In this document: one piece after another, positions 43,310 to 51,771 of the stretch
How positions within the stretch are numbered: the first letter of the stretch is position 1
Layout of the letters: the number at the start of each line of letters is the position of its first letter
DNA from: Pedobacter deserti
GTDB taxonomy: Bacteria > Bacteroidota > Bacteroidia > Sphingobacteriales > Sphingobacteriaceae
Reading direction: 5' to 3'
NCBI RefSeq assembly: GCF_024436415.1
Contig: NZ_JAFMZQ010000001.1
Coordinates: forward strand, 2,046,001-2,110,000
Length of the DNA: 64,000 nucleotides
The notes under the pieces: generated by a model
Database searches by the model: none
Told to the model about the DNA's origin: nothing
Seen by the model: only the letters and a program-made list of their open reading frames with translations
Translations under genes and position numbers: made by a program

Positions 43310-44989
43310 TTACTGCAAAACTTTGTTGAACCTGAGATGCATAATGCGGCCATCATTGACTTCAAACCCTATAACCTGATCTTTTGCATTGCGCAGGATT
43401 TTTATGTGACCAAACCACCACGCACTGCTGCGAAGGTGATCGCGTCCGGTAAAATTAAGAGGGATGTCGTCATATTTGCTGTGGCTGAGCACTAATCCAT
43501 CTCCTTTTTGTACGATATTGTATTTACAATCAAGTTCCGGGCAATGATAGGTGCCGGTGTAGGTTTTTAGTTGCTTAGCATCCGGGGCTTTCAAGGTATA
43601 TTTTTTGAATACCATACCGCCTGGCCATATTTCCCGAAGCAGCGTGTCGCCTGTTTTGGTCGTGCTGAAAACAAATTTCAATTGAGGATTTGAGGCTACA
43701 ATGAATGTGTCTTGGCTGGTTTGGATCAGCAACTCTTTTCTATTTTGCCGCTGGCCGAAAAGTTTTTGGTTACTGATGTTGAATTTATACTGGGCGCCGT
43801 CGTCCGACAGGTAATCGCCCAGAAACGGCTTAAGGCTGCTTAGGTTTTGCAACACAGCTTTGCTGGAGTCTATAGTCTTGGAAACCGCGTTGGCTGCAGC
43901 GGGCGGCTCTTTAATAAAGAGATCGGCCATTTGGTTGACTGTGCTCATGTCAAAGTTGCCCAAGTTACTGAATACAATAAAACCCATTTTCTTGTCGGGA
44001 AATACATTGACTACAGTCCGGTAACCTGCGTCTCCGCCGTTGTGGTTATAAAGCTTTTGCCCTCTGTATAAAGTATTTACAATGCCTAGCGCGTAGTGGT
44101 CTTCCCTGCCGTCGTTTAATTTGCCTTTTGTAACCATAGTTTCAATGTCTTGCAATGTTCCCGACTTGGGTTGGTAGAAGTTGCTCACCCATTTGGCCAT
44201 GTCATTTACATTGGTGAAAAGGCTGGTGGCACCGGCGTTGGAATAAGACAGGATGCTATTCCCATAGCCATGCTGGTCTTTTGGGTAATAGGAATAAGAC
44301 CGGTTCTTTACGATTTCGGTATAGTCGTCGTGAAAGTGTGTCTGCCGCATGCCTAGCGGCTTAAAGATGGCTGAGTCGGTGAATTGCCGCAACGTCTGTC
44401 CGGTGACTGCCTTTACGATTTCAGCCATCATGGTGTATCCGCTGTTGGAGTAGCTAAAGCGTTCGCCTGGCTTAAAGTTGAGTGCTTGTTGCTTGCTCAA
44501 TATTTTCACAATGTGCTCTTGAGTGATCACATCGTCTATCCTGGTGCCGGAGATGGCCAGGAGCTGCCACTGATCGCGGATGCCACTGGTATGGTGCAGC
44601 AGGTGGCGGATGCTGATCTTGTGCCCCAGATCTGGAAACCAGGGGAGGTATTTGCGGATATCATCATCCAGTTGCAGCTTGCCCTGCCTCGCGAGCAGAA
44701 TCATAGCGTAAGCTGTAAACTGTTTAGATACCGAGGCCATGTGGTAGATGGTTTCCGGTGAGTTGGGGATGTTATATTCCAGATTTGCCATGCCGTAGCC
44801 CTTCGCAAAGATGAGCGAATCGTTCCTGACAATGCCAACTACGCAGCCCGGGCTGTTGGGCTTGTCCCATCTGGAAAAGATGCCGTCTATTTTCGTGCTT
44901 AGTTCGCCAGAAAGCGTGTTGGTGTTTTGTGCCAGCAAGAGCTGAGGCACGAAAAGGATTGATAAAAAAATGTAGCGTTTTAGGATCAT
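43310..44989 (-). CDS. exported class C beta-lactamase-type serine hydrolase
   Basis: A 559-residue periplasmic enzyme with signal peptide (residues 1-20, ending LLLA). Penicillin-binding fold motifs: S86-V-S-K89 in HMASVSKQFTAY, YSN in RFSYSNSGYTMM and HNGGDAGY as the third motif (KTG position). The C-terminal 180 residues (from SLKPFLGDYLSDDG on) form a beta-rich lipocalin-like domain common in this Bacteroidota group. Peptidase or esterase activity is more likely than clinical beta-lactamase activity. It stands alone. Confidence 0.9.
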   Translation of the reverse strand: MILKRYIFLSILFVPQLLLAQNTNTLSGELSTKIDGIFSRWDKPNSPGCVVGIVRNDSLIFAKGYGMANLEYNIPNSPETIYHMASVSKQFTAYAMILLARQGKLQLDDDIRKYLPWFPDLGHKISIRHLLHHTSGIRDQWQLLAISGTRIDDVITQEHIVKILSKQQALNFKPGERFSYSNSGYTMMAEIVKAVTGQTLRQFTDSAIFKPLGMRQTHFHDDYTEIVKNRSYSYYPKDQHGYGNSILSYSNAGATSLFTNVNDMAKWVSNFYQPKSGTLQDIETMVTKGKLNDGREDHYALGIVNTLYRGQKLYNHNGGDAGYRTVVNVFPDKKMGFIVFSNLGNFDMSTVNQMADLFIKEPPAAANAVSKTIDSSKAVLQNLSSLKPFLGDYLSDDGAQYKFNISNQKLFGQRQNRKELLIQTSQDTFIVASNPQLKFVFSTTKTGDTLLREIWPGGMVFKKYTLKAPDAKQLKTYTGTYHCPELDCKYNIVQKGDGLVLSHSKYDDIPLNFTGRDHLRSSAWWFGHIKILRNAKDQVIGFEVNDGRIMHLRFNKVLQ

Positions 44990-45087
44990 TTTTATGGTTT
45001 GTAAGTGGTTAGCTATGAGACCGATAATTTAACGATTTGTTTCAGCTGCCGGAAAATTTTCTATATTCGTGTATCTAAATATCAAAC

Positions 45088-45561
45088 ATGCTCAGCTCTA
45101 GATTTATTAGCCACACAGGTCTACTCTGCCTAATCTGCATGCTCACTGCATGCTCAGTCCATTATGAAGTCGCGGAAAACAAACTCACTTACCAGAAGGA
45201 TATCCAGGTCGACATCTTGAAAGTCCAATCGAGCGACGGCCAGTCTGCCTGGGGAAACCGTATGCTGGTTCCGCCAAAGGGGCATACTTTTGTGAACATG
45301 TGGTTACTGCTTACCAATAATACGAATTCCGAAGAGGTAGTAGATCTAACCAAAATTTACTTGCTGAACGCCGATACGAAAATGAAGTACCCTGTTGCAA
45401 AGATTTATCAGGCTACATTGGTGGTTATTGGCGCGGGGGCTAACTTAAAGCTAAGTCCAGGTGAGCAGACAAAAAGGGTGCTGATGTTCAGTTATCCCAA
45501 GAAGCAGCGGCCGGAGTTGCTTGAAATGAACGGAACGATGTACAAGATTGCGTATAAATAG
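45088..45561 (+). CDS. lipoprotein with DUF4352-like Ig fold
   Basis: A 157-residue lipoprotein. The signal ends in the lipobox MLTAC (Cys22). The mature part is a beta sandwich with a motif like HTFVNMWLLLTNNTNSEEV, reminiscent of DUF4352/TMEM-type extracellular Ig domains that read VxVxxxNxS. Function unknown. A box TATATTCG, close to the -7 consensus, lies about 20 nt upstream. Confidence 0.7.
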   Translation: MLSSRFISHTGLLCLICMLTACSVHYEVAENKLTYQKDIQVDILKVQSSDGQSAWGNRMLVPPKGHTFVNMWLLLTNNTNSEEVVDLTKIYLLNADTKMKYPVAKIYQATLVVIGAGANLKLSPGEQTKRVLMFSYPKKQRPELLEMNGTMYKIAYK

Positions 45562-45622
45562 AGCCTCTTTCTAAGTCAGAATACAGATTTCGACCGAGTT
45601 TTTATGGGATTAACATATAATT

Positions 45623-46015
45623 CTAGATGCAAGATTTTTTAATGACTTTCATTGTGTCATTACATGTCTTGGCTTTAGCGTTCGAAACATGATAGTCATT
45701 GTATCTTGAATTCATGCAGGCATCCATAAGGAATCTATACTGCCTGTTTATTCCCGGTATTCTTGATTTCACCAAGTTAGCTTTTAAGCCATGTTTGCTG
45801 TTATGGTTGTTCTGTTCATTGTGTTCATAATCACAATATTCCTCAAAGGTCCCGTGATCAATTCCATCAACTTTACAAGGAAATATCTTATGCTCAACAA
45901 AATGTATGCAGGCATAAAACGCTGTGGTCACTACCCAATCATTGTACCTTCCGTTTTCATGGGAAAGCAAAAAGTCACTTAAAGATTCGTTGTGTTCGCC
46001 ATGTTCCAGCCTCAT
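45623..46015 (-). CDS. HEPN-domain protein, possible RNase toxin
   Basis: A 130-residue helical protein. The N-terminal helix (LEHGEHNESLSDFLLSH), the second helix with the HEPN-like WVVTTAFYACIHFVEH, and a C-terminal R104-Y-N-D-Y-H109 that fits the R-phi-x3-H ribonuclease motif point to the HEPN superfamily. His and Asn are plentiful. It starts inside the upstream gene (4-bp ATGA overlap), so translation is coupled. HEPN proteins act as RNase toxins or abortive-infection effectors, or as scaffolds. Identification is by motif only. Confidence 0.6.
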   Translation of the reverse strand: MRLEHGEHNESLSDFLLSHENGRYNDWVVTTAFYACIHFVEHKIFPCKVDGIDHGTFEEYCDYEHNEQNNHNSKHGLKANLVKSRIPGINRQYRFLMDACMNSRYNDYHVSNAKAKTCNDTMKVIKKSCI

Positions 46016-46479
46016 CTGGTTTTCAGCTTTAAAATAAAACCGTCCGAGTGAAGATTCTTCTCGTTTACATTTTCTGAATAGTCCAGGAAGGAAAATGTTA
46101 CGGCATAGGTGCTACTGCAAGATTTTTCTTCTATGTCGCTTACGAAATCGTAAGTACTAAGGAAATCACTGCTTAGAAAATCCTCTTCTTTGACAGGAAT
46201 AAGCACTTTCAAGACGTTCCATTGCAGGATTTTAAGGTAGGCGGATGACCTGGAGAACTTCTTTGCATTCAGGTAATCTAAAATTTGGTATGTTTGTTTT
46301 GCGCACTCATCGACATTTTTATTCAATGAGTCCAATAACGACTGTTGATAGGCTTTCAAACCCTCTTTTTTTCCTTTAAAATAAGCTGTGATAACTTCGT
46401 CGCTTGAGAAAACGTTATGAGAACTCTTATCAATGTTCCAATCCTCAGAAACCTTTACAATATCAGCAACATCTGCCAT
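46012..46479 (-). CDS. hypothetical protein paired with the HEPN protein
   Basis: A 155-residue protein (MADVADIVKVSEDWNI... to ...SDGFILKLKTR), first gene of the two-gene unit. It is acidic, helical at first (AYFKGKKEGLKAYQQSLLDS), then beta-rich (AVTFSFLDYSENVNEKNLHS). It contains no nucleotidyltransferase GSxxxG motif, so it is not an MNT antitoxin. I recall similar proteins next to HEPN genes, but cannot give a name. The start at 46479 is preferred; a longer frame begins at 46530. The gene is richer in A+T than the flanking GH genes. Confidence 0.6.
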   Translation of the reverse strand: MADVADIVKVSEDWNIDKSSHNVFSSDEVITAYFKGKKEGLKAYQQSLLDSLNKNVDECAKQTYQILDYLNAKKFSRSSAYLKILQWNVLKVLIPVKEEDFLSSDFLSTYDFVSDIEEKSCSSTYAVTFSFLDYSENVNEKNLHSDGFILKLKTR

Positions 46480-46617
46480 AGATTTATTAACCAATGTTTT
46501 TGTAGTACATTTAACGACAAATATAAACAAATGTTTATACTATAGTTCAAACGAAAATTATATTGTGTTAAATACAAAGGACTAGTCGCGGCCTACAGGC
46601 CAGCAGTGACTAAACTG

Positions 46618-46749
46618 ATGTTTCCGCTTGGCCTGGCTTATTTGTATTTTGGCGTAATGGAGTATATTTACTTTTTCCCTTTCGCGGCGGTAACCAGTGG
46701 GCTTGCGGGGCTCGTCATTATCGGGGCGACCGTTTGGGCTAAAGAGTAG
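46618..46749 (+). CDS. small two-helix membrane protein, uncertain
   Basis: A 43-residue hydrophobic frame: MFPLGLAYLYFGVMEYIYFF, then a second helix (AAVTSGLAGLVIIGATVW) and AKE. The codons look like those of host genes. It ends 10 nt before the DUF1801 gene. The open frame runs further upstream to 46546 without a start codon, so it may be the 3' end of a decayed membrane-protein gene. Confidence 0.4.
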   Translation: MFPLGLAYLYFGVMEYIYFFPFAAVTSGLAGLVIIGATVWAKE

Positions 46750-46759
46750 AAGTAAGTAT

Positions 46760-47092
46760 ATGAAACCAAAAGATTTTGAGACGTATCTGATTGGTCTGGA
46801 CGAACCGGTGCAGTTGAGGCTCCGTGAGCTTCGGGAGGCTATTTTAGATGCCTTTCCTGAGGTTGAAGAAAGTATCCGGTACAATATGCCTGCGTTCGGG
46901 CTTCAGGGAGCGCATGTATATGTTGCTGGTTACAAAAAGCATATCGGTATGTATCCTTTCTATGATAAGGAGCTGGATGCTGAAGCTATGGCATACCGTG
47001 GAAAGAATACCAAGGATGCATTGCACTTTCCACACCATAAACCTTTGCCCTTAGCATTGATTTTAGGGCTCGTTGAGCGCAAATTTTCTTAG
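46760..47092 (+). CDS. DUF1801 family protein
   Basis: A 110-residue protein. MKPKDFETYLIGLDEPVQ opens it; LREAILDAFPEVEESIRYNMPAF and GYKKHIGMYPFYDKELDA are the two family blocks. The end PHHKPLPLALILGLVERK is typical. ATG 46760 is preferred to an upstream start at 46697. It precedes the GH43 gene by 11 nt and could be co-transcribed with it. Confidence 0.9.
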   Translation: MKPKDFETYLIGLDEPVQLRLRELREAILDAFPEVEESIRYNMPAFGLQGAHVYVAGYKKHIGMYPFYDKELDAEAMAYRGKNTKDALHFPHHKPLPLALILGLVERKFS

Positions 47093-47103
47093 CTTTAGCT
47101 GAT

Positions 47104-48063
47104 ATGAAATGTTCTAAAGTTCTGGCTGGCTTTTTAGTCGGCGCGCTCAGTTTTACATCGCTGGAGAGTGTTGCCCAGCAACCTTCTGTATTCCTGGCCG
47201 ATCCTACAGTTTTTGCCGATAAAGGCAAGTATTTTTTGTATGGAACAAGCAGCCCCATGGGCTTTCGCGCTTATGAGTCGGCCGATTTGATTTCATGGAA
47301 AGCCATTGAGCGGCCTGACGGCCTGGCGCTTAAAAAAGGCGATGCCTTCGGCGATGGCGGTTTCTGGGCGCCGCAGATATTTAAGCATAAAGGTAATTAT
47401 TATATGGCCTACACGGCCGATGAGCAAATTGCCATCGCCAAAGCTGCTAGTCCCGCCGGACCGTTTAAGCAGACCCACCCGGTCGCCCTGAGCGGATCGG
47501 GCAAGCAAATTGATCCGTTCGTGTTCTTCGACGGCGGTAAGGTGTACTTGTATCATGTTAAATTACAAGAGGGCAACCGGATTTTTGTGGTGGAAATGAA
47601 GAAGGATTTATCGGACATTATTCCCGGCACGGAAAAAGAATGTATAGCCAGCACTGCTGAGTGGGAGAATACTGCGGGTTCTGACTGGCCTGTGGCGGAG
47701 GGGCCGACTGTGTTCAAGCATAAGGGACTGTACTATCTGATCTATTCTTCGAATGATTTCCGTAACAAGGATTATGCGGTAGGCTATGCTACGGCAACTT
47801 CTCCAACCGGACCATGGAAGAAGTATGAGGGCAATCCGATTATCAGCAGGAAGACTGTCGGATATAATGGCTCAGGGCACGGTGATGTATTTGCGGACAA
47901 AGAAGGTAAACTGCGATATGTGTTGCATACCCACCGGTCGGACACCCGGGTTTCGCCACGGGCAACGGCGGTTATCGATATTGCCTTTAAGCCCGGACAA
48001 GGTGGGGTAGATGTACTCGAAGCGGATCCGGCAACCTTTAAATGGTTGCAGGTTCAGCGATAA
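47104..48063 (+). CDS. exported glycoside hydrolase family 43-like enzyme
   Basis: A 319-residue five-bladed beta-propeller hydrolase with signal peptide (residues 1-25). The three catalytic acids are visible: D33 in LADPTVF (general base), D137 in QIDPFVFFD (pKa modulator) and E199 in PVAEGPTVFKHKG (general acid). The family acts on arabinose- or xylose-containing glycans. A GH43-type start 'VFLADPTVFADKGKYFLYG' is standard. A -7-like TAGCTTTA lies 6 nt before the ATG. A strong terminator follows. Confidence 0.93.
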   Translation: MKCSKVLAGFLVGALSFTSLESVAQQPSVFLADPTVFADKGKYFLYGTSSPMGFRAYESADLISWKAIERPDGLALKKGDAFGDGGFWAPQIFKHKGNYYMAYTADEQIAIAKAASPAGPFKQTHPVALSGSGKQIDPFVFFDGGKVYLYHVKLQEGNRIFVVEMKKDLSDIIPGTEKECIASTAEWENTAGSDWPVAEGPTVFKHKGLYYLIYSSNDFRNKDYAVGYATATSPTGPWKKYEGNPIISRKTVGYNGSGHGDVFADKEGKLRYVLHTHRSDTRVSPRATAVIDIAFKPGQGGVDVLEADPATFKWLQVQR

Positions 48064-48153
48064 TTCTGGCTGCAGCTCCAGCAATAATTATGGCTGCAGT
48101 TGCACCATAATCAAGTAGCCATAAGTTCAAATAAAACGCATATGTTAGCAGAC

Positions 48154-48189
48154 AAAAAAAGGGATACCGTTCTGGATATCCCTTTTTTT
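48154..48189. terminator. bidirectional intrinsic terminator
   Basis: AAAAAAAGGGATA and its complement TATCCCTTTTTTT around a 10-nt loop. It can serve the GH43 transcript and the sucC transcript, which converge here. Confidence 0.85.
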
Positions 48190-48224
48190 ATTGAATCTGA
48201 TGCTCGATCAGTCCGTTTTTCTTA

Positions 48225-49415
48225 CTAAGCCAGCACTTTAGTTACCAGGTCTGCCGCATCTTTCAGTGCGATAGCTGAGTAAACCTTTAATCCTGACTCG
48301 TCGATCAGTTTTTTAGCCTCTTCTGCGTTTGTACCTTGCAGGCGGCAGATGATTGGAACAGGAACGTTACCGATCTCTTTATAGGCATCAATAACACCTT
48401 GTGCTACACGGTCGCAACGAACAATACCACCGAAGATGTTGATCAGGATAGCTTTTACGTTAGGGTCTTTCAAAATGATGTTGAAAGCTGCTTTTACCGT
48501 TTGTGCATTTGCGGTACCGCCCACGTCAAGGAAGTTTGCAGGCTCACCACCAGCGATCTTGATGATATCCATCGTCGCCATAGCCAAACCAGCACCGTTT
48601 ACCATACAACCTACGTTTCCGTCAAGTTTCACATAGTTCAGGTTAGACTCGCTTGCTTCAACTTCGGTAGGATCTTCTTCCGTTTTGTCGCGCATTGCTG
48701 CATAATCAGCATGGCGGAACAGGGCGTTTTCGTCAAGATTTACCTTAGCATCTACGGCGATGATCTTGTCATCGGATGTTTTCAATACAGGGTTGATCTC
48801 GAACATCGCCGAATCGGTATTGTCGTACGCCTTATACAAAGCACTTACAAACTTTACCATTTCTTTGAAGGCTGCACCGCTTAGCCCAAGGTTGAAGGCA
48901 ATTTTACGTGCCTGGAAACCTTGCAGGCCCACTTTCGGGTCAACCGCTTCTTTAAATATCAGGTGAGGGGTTTTTTCAGCAACCTCTTCAATGTCCATAC
49001 CACCTTCGGTAGAGTACATGATGATGTTGTGCCCGTTTGCACGGTCTAGCAGTACGCTCATGTAAAACTCCTTTGTTTCTGAAGGACCTGGGTAATAAAC
49101 ATCCTGCGCAATAAGTACTTTATTAACTTTCTTGCCTTCCGGACCAGTTTGCGGGGTTACGAGCTGCATGCCGATAATAGCACCTGCTCTCTCCTTCACC
49201 TCGTCAAGGTTTTTGGCTAATTTAACGCCACCGCCTTTACCACGTCCGCCTGCATGGATCTGTGCTTTTACCACAACCCAGTCGGAATTAAAGTCGGTTT
49301 TCATTTTTTTAGCAGCTTCTACAGCTTGTTCTACCGTGTCGGCAACGATGCCTTCCTGCACGGCTACTCCAAAACTCTTAAGTATTTCTTTACCTTGATA
49401 TTCGTGAATATTCAT
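48225..49415 (-). CDS. sucC: succinate-CoA ligase (ADP-forming) subunit beta
   Basis: A 396-residue TCA-cycle enzyme subunit with an ATP-grasp domain. MNIHEYQGKEILKSFGV is the invariant start; VVVKAQIHAGGRGKGGGVKL and the nucleotide site follow; the end has the NIFGGIVRCDRVAQGVI motif (CoA-phospho-transfer domain). sucD is not next to it. Read on the minus strand, -7 box TAGATTTG is 16 nt upstream. Confidence 0.97.
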   Translation of the reverse strand: MNIHEYQGKEILKSFGVAVQEGIVADTVEQAVEAAKKMKTDFNSDWVVVKAQIHAGGRGKGGGVKLAKNLDEVKERAGAIIGMQLVTPQTGPEGKKVNKVLIAQDVYYPGPSETKEFYMSVLLDRANGHNIIMYSTEGGMDIEEVAEKTPHLIFKEAVDPKVGLQGFQARKIAFNLGLSGAAFKEMVKFVSALYKAYDNTDSAMFEINPVLKTSDDKIIAVDAKVNLDENALFRHADYAAMRDKTEEDPTEVEASESNLNYVKLDGNVGCMVNGAGLAMATMDIIKIAGGEPANFLDVGGTANAQTVKAAFNIILKDPNVKAILINIFGGIVRCDRVAQGVIDAYKEIGNVPVPIICRLQGTNAEEAKKLIDESGLKVYSAIALKDAADLVTKVLA

Positions 49416-49431
49416 TCTGAAAAAATTTGTC

Positions 49432-49439
49432 CAAATCTA
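49432..49439 (-). promoter_or_regulatory. -7 box TAGATTTG of sucC
   Basis: An exact TAnnTTTG match on the minus strand, 16 nt before the sucC ATG. A CTTG about 20 nt upstream could act as -33 element. Confidence 0.6.
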
Positions 49440-49485
49440 CAATTTCCCAGTCTTTATACCAAGAAACCGCATTGTATTGTTACGA

Positions 49486-51102
49486 CTATTTTTTGGCTGT
49501 TTTGAAATATTCCCAGGTTTTTTGATCTGCATAATTGTAGGATTGCCAGCTTTGTTTGGCATAGCGTTTCTGAAACGCTGTTATTCTGTTGCGAAGGTTT
49601 TCCTCTAATGCAGACTTTAACCGGGGTACCCTTTTTGTAATCGCCCGGCTGTGACCGCCGCCGTATGGAGGTTCAATAACTATCTCGTCATACACGGGTT
49701 CGTATTTCCTGAGTATTTCTTTGTGCGCCCAAAGCAGGGGCAGGGTTTTGTCGGACATAGACTGCAGGTGATCGAGGTCTAGTTGGATGCTGTTTCTGTT
49801 GGCAATGTTGTATTGCACAATGAGCACATCCCAGTTTACAAAGCTGAAGGTGAGTAACAGGCAATACCAGATCAGCGTGTTGACCCTGAGCAGGTAAAAG
49901 ATGGTTTTCCTGGCCGCGACCTTGATGTAGACCGTGACTAGTCCGGCGCTGCATAAGAGCAGGAATACGATGACGCCGATCCTCTTATAGGTGAGGCCCA
50001 TTGCGGCAATGTAGTTGAGATCCCTGACGAGCACGGAAAGCACGAGAAAGGCGTTTTGTGCCATCCATATATAGGCTAAAATACGGATGGTCCGGTTGCG
50101 GCTGTAGAAGTTCAGGTTGCCATTGAAGAAGTAGATGATGACCAGCATGGCCAGGATAATGCTTGCGATGAGGGCGTTGGTACCATCGTGCAATTCAGCC
50201 GAGAGGTTGGCCCCGGCCGGGTTTGCAAAGGCGTTGCGCCATACAGTGTTGAGGTCGACCACATTAAAGCTCAGCAACAGGAGGTTGAGCATAATAAAGC
50301 ATGCGATGGCGATCGTGCTTTCCGTCTTGAGCGCCATCTTTTTGTTGATGAAAGTTCCGGCGAGGATCTCAAGCATTTCCTGACCTATATTGGTCGATTC
50401 CCGGTTACGCTTTTTGCGTTGCAGTTGGTCTGTGCAGGCCAGCTCTGCCCGTTCGAGCGCCTTGTCGCGAAAGCCGATGAAAACGGCGCCGGTAAACATG
50501 ATGCCCAGCATCAGATGCAGGAACCTCAGGAAGCTTAAATCGGCAAACAGGAAGTCGAATACACCAGCGAAAACGATGCTGAATGCGTTGCCAATCTGGT
50601 CGAGGTACCGCGCGAAAGTCGCGCTGGCATTGCCATACAGCAGGGTGAATAGCAGGAGCAGGAAAAGCGGTATGGTGACAATGGCTAAGGGGCGTAAGAC
50701 GGGCTGAAAGGATACTGAACCGAAATGCGCGCTGATCAGCCCGCGGATGATATTGACCGGTGTGCTGAAAAACTGGAGTAAGGCGCCGCCTACGGCAGTG
50801 AATATACTTCTGATCGCCTGGAAATGTGTGTATCCGGTAAATACCGCCAGACTGATATACCACGTAACGATGGTAAGATCGGTATGCAGCGTGACGGCCA
50901 GGATGGCCGATATAAGGTGCGCAGCACCGGCTAGCAGCATTTTTTTGGTTTTCTCCATGCTGCGGTCTAAAGCTATGAAGGTTAACAGGAACACACTGTA
51001 GACCAACAGGTTTAACGCCTGATATTCCATCCAAAACAGGTAACTGAACAGGATGCCGCCGCCAAGCGTGGCTAAGAGCCGGGTATCGATTTTCTTTTCC
51101 AT
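49486..51102 (-). CDS. DUF4153/DUF4173-like membrane protein
   Basis: A 538-residue inner-membrane protein with about 12 hydrophobic helices and a soluble basic C-terminus (LKSALEENLRNRITAFQKRYA). Features such as NIRPRGLISAHF-like and WDVLIVQYNIANRN regions fit the DUF4173/DUF4153 group. Last gene of a four-gene minus-strand operon; its start is 9 nt after the preceding gene. No function is known. A protein-level search would settle the DUF number. Confidence 0.75.
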   Translation of the reverse strand: MEKKIDTRLLATLGGGILFSYLFWMEYQALNLLVYSVFLLTFIALDRSMEKTKKMLLAGAAHLISAILAVTLHTDLTIVTWYISLAVFTGYTHFQAIRSIFTAVGGALLQFFSTPVNIIRGLISAHFGSVSFQPVLRPLAIVTIPLFLLLLFTLLYGNASATFARYLDQIGNAFSIVFAGVFDFLFADLSFLRFLHLMLGIMFTGAVFIGFRDKALERAELACTDQLQRKKRNRESTNIGQEMLEILAGTFINKKMALKTESTIAIACFIMLNLLLLSFNVVDLNTVWRNAFANPAGANLSAELHDGTNALIASIILAMLVIIYFFNGNLNFYSRNRTIRILAYIWMAQNAFLVLSVLVRDLNYIAAMGLTYKRIGVIVFLLLCSAGLVTVYIKVAARKTIFYLLRVNTLIWYCLLLTFSFVNWDVLIVQYNIANRNSIQLDLDHLQSMSDKTLPLLWAHKEILRKYEPVYDEIVIEPPYGGGHSRAITKRVPRLKSALEENLRNRITAFQKRYAKQSWQSYNYADQKTWEYFKTAKK

Positions 51103-51111
51103 ATAGTTTAA

Positions 51112-51426
51112 TTAGATTTTGATGATGTGAACGACGAATAACAGGTATGCGATGGCGACCGGGATGTTGCAGAGTAGTACGCCGGCAAGCTGGAGAATCT
51201 GCCAGTACCGATGCGGGTAGGTGATCATCGCGATCAATAGGGTGAGCAGTAAAATGCCGTTGGCGGCGACTGCGATCAGGGTAAAGATGCCTCCGGCCAC
51301 CATGAGGAGAGCGTGTCTGGTAAGGACAAGGCTTAGGAAGATGGCCGTTCCAACGATAAAGGAAAAGGCAGCCAGTATAGCCGAAAGCCGGGTTAGCTGT
51401 TTAATAGTTCTGTCTTCTTTATTCAT
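51112..51426 (-). CDS. small four-helix membrane protein
   Basis: A 104-residue protein with a charged N-terminus (MNKEDRTIKQLTRLSA) and four hydrophobic helices covering nearly the rest. No family recognised. It sits between the winged-helix regulator and the DUF4173-like gene and has the putative operator repeat directly before its ATG, so an internal promoter is possible. Confidence 0.75.
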   Translation of the reverse strand: MNKEDRTIKQLTRLSAILAAFSFIVGTAIFLSLVLTRHALLMVAGGIFTLIAVAANGILLLTLLIAMITYPHRYWQILQLAGVLLCNIPVAIAYLLFVVHIIKI

Positions 51427-51448
51427 AAAGTGCTTTGTATTTCAAAGT
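51427..51448. promoter_or_regulatory. putative operator, copy 2
   Basis: A 22-bp block whose core CTTTGTATTTCAAAG is an inverted repeat (CTTTG-5 nt-CAAAG). It matches copy 1 at 52412-52433 in 20 of 22 positions. It touches the start codon of the small membrane protein gene. A winged-helix regulator encoded in the same operon is the natural candidate to bind both. Confidence 0.6.
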
Positions 51449-51464
51449 ATATAGTTAAAAAAAA

Positions 51465-51761
51465 TTAAACGCCTTTAATCATTTTCTCGAGCGCATCCAG
51501 ATGCGCCTTGAACGCCTGTCGCCCCAAATCGCTCACCTCGTATGTGGTATTTGTTTTCTTGCCTACAAAGGTTTTATATATTTTGATGTATTCAGCCTGT
51601 TCAAGCGTATTGAGATGGGAGGCCAGGTTTCCATCGGTAAGCTCCAGCAGCTGTTTCAAATCATTAAAACTCACCCTGTCGTTGACCATCAGGACAGACA
51701 TCACGCCGAGTCGGATCCGGCTGTCGAATACTTTGTTTAAGTCTACTATCGGGTTTTTCAT
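51465..51761 (-). CDS. winged-helix transcriptional regulator (HTH_34/MarR-like)
   Basis: A 98-residue single-domain DNA-binding protein. FNDLKQLLELTDGNLASHLNTLE is the helix-turn-helix, and YIKIYKTFVGKKTNTTYEVSD is the beta wing. MKNPIVDLNKVFDSRIRLGVM opens it. The true ATG is 51761; an upstream frame is spurious. Small regulators of this kind control neighbouring membrane protein genes in Bacteroidota. It lies between two membrane protein genes and probably binds the repeated operator. Confidence 0.88.
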   Translation of the reverse strand: MKNPIVDLNKVFDSRIRLGVMSVLMVNDRVSFNDLKQLLELTDGNLASHLNTLEQAEYIKIYKTFVGKKTNTTYEVSDLGRQAFKAHLDALEKMIKGV

Positions 51762-51771
51762 AAGATTAATG

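Noticed and set aside
43310..44989. Clinical-type beta-lactamase resistance gene
   Set aside because: The SxxK and YxN motifs are shared by many class C-type esterases and peptidases, and the third motif and long C-terminal domain differ from AmpC.
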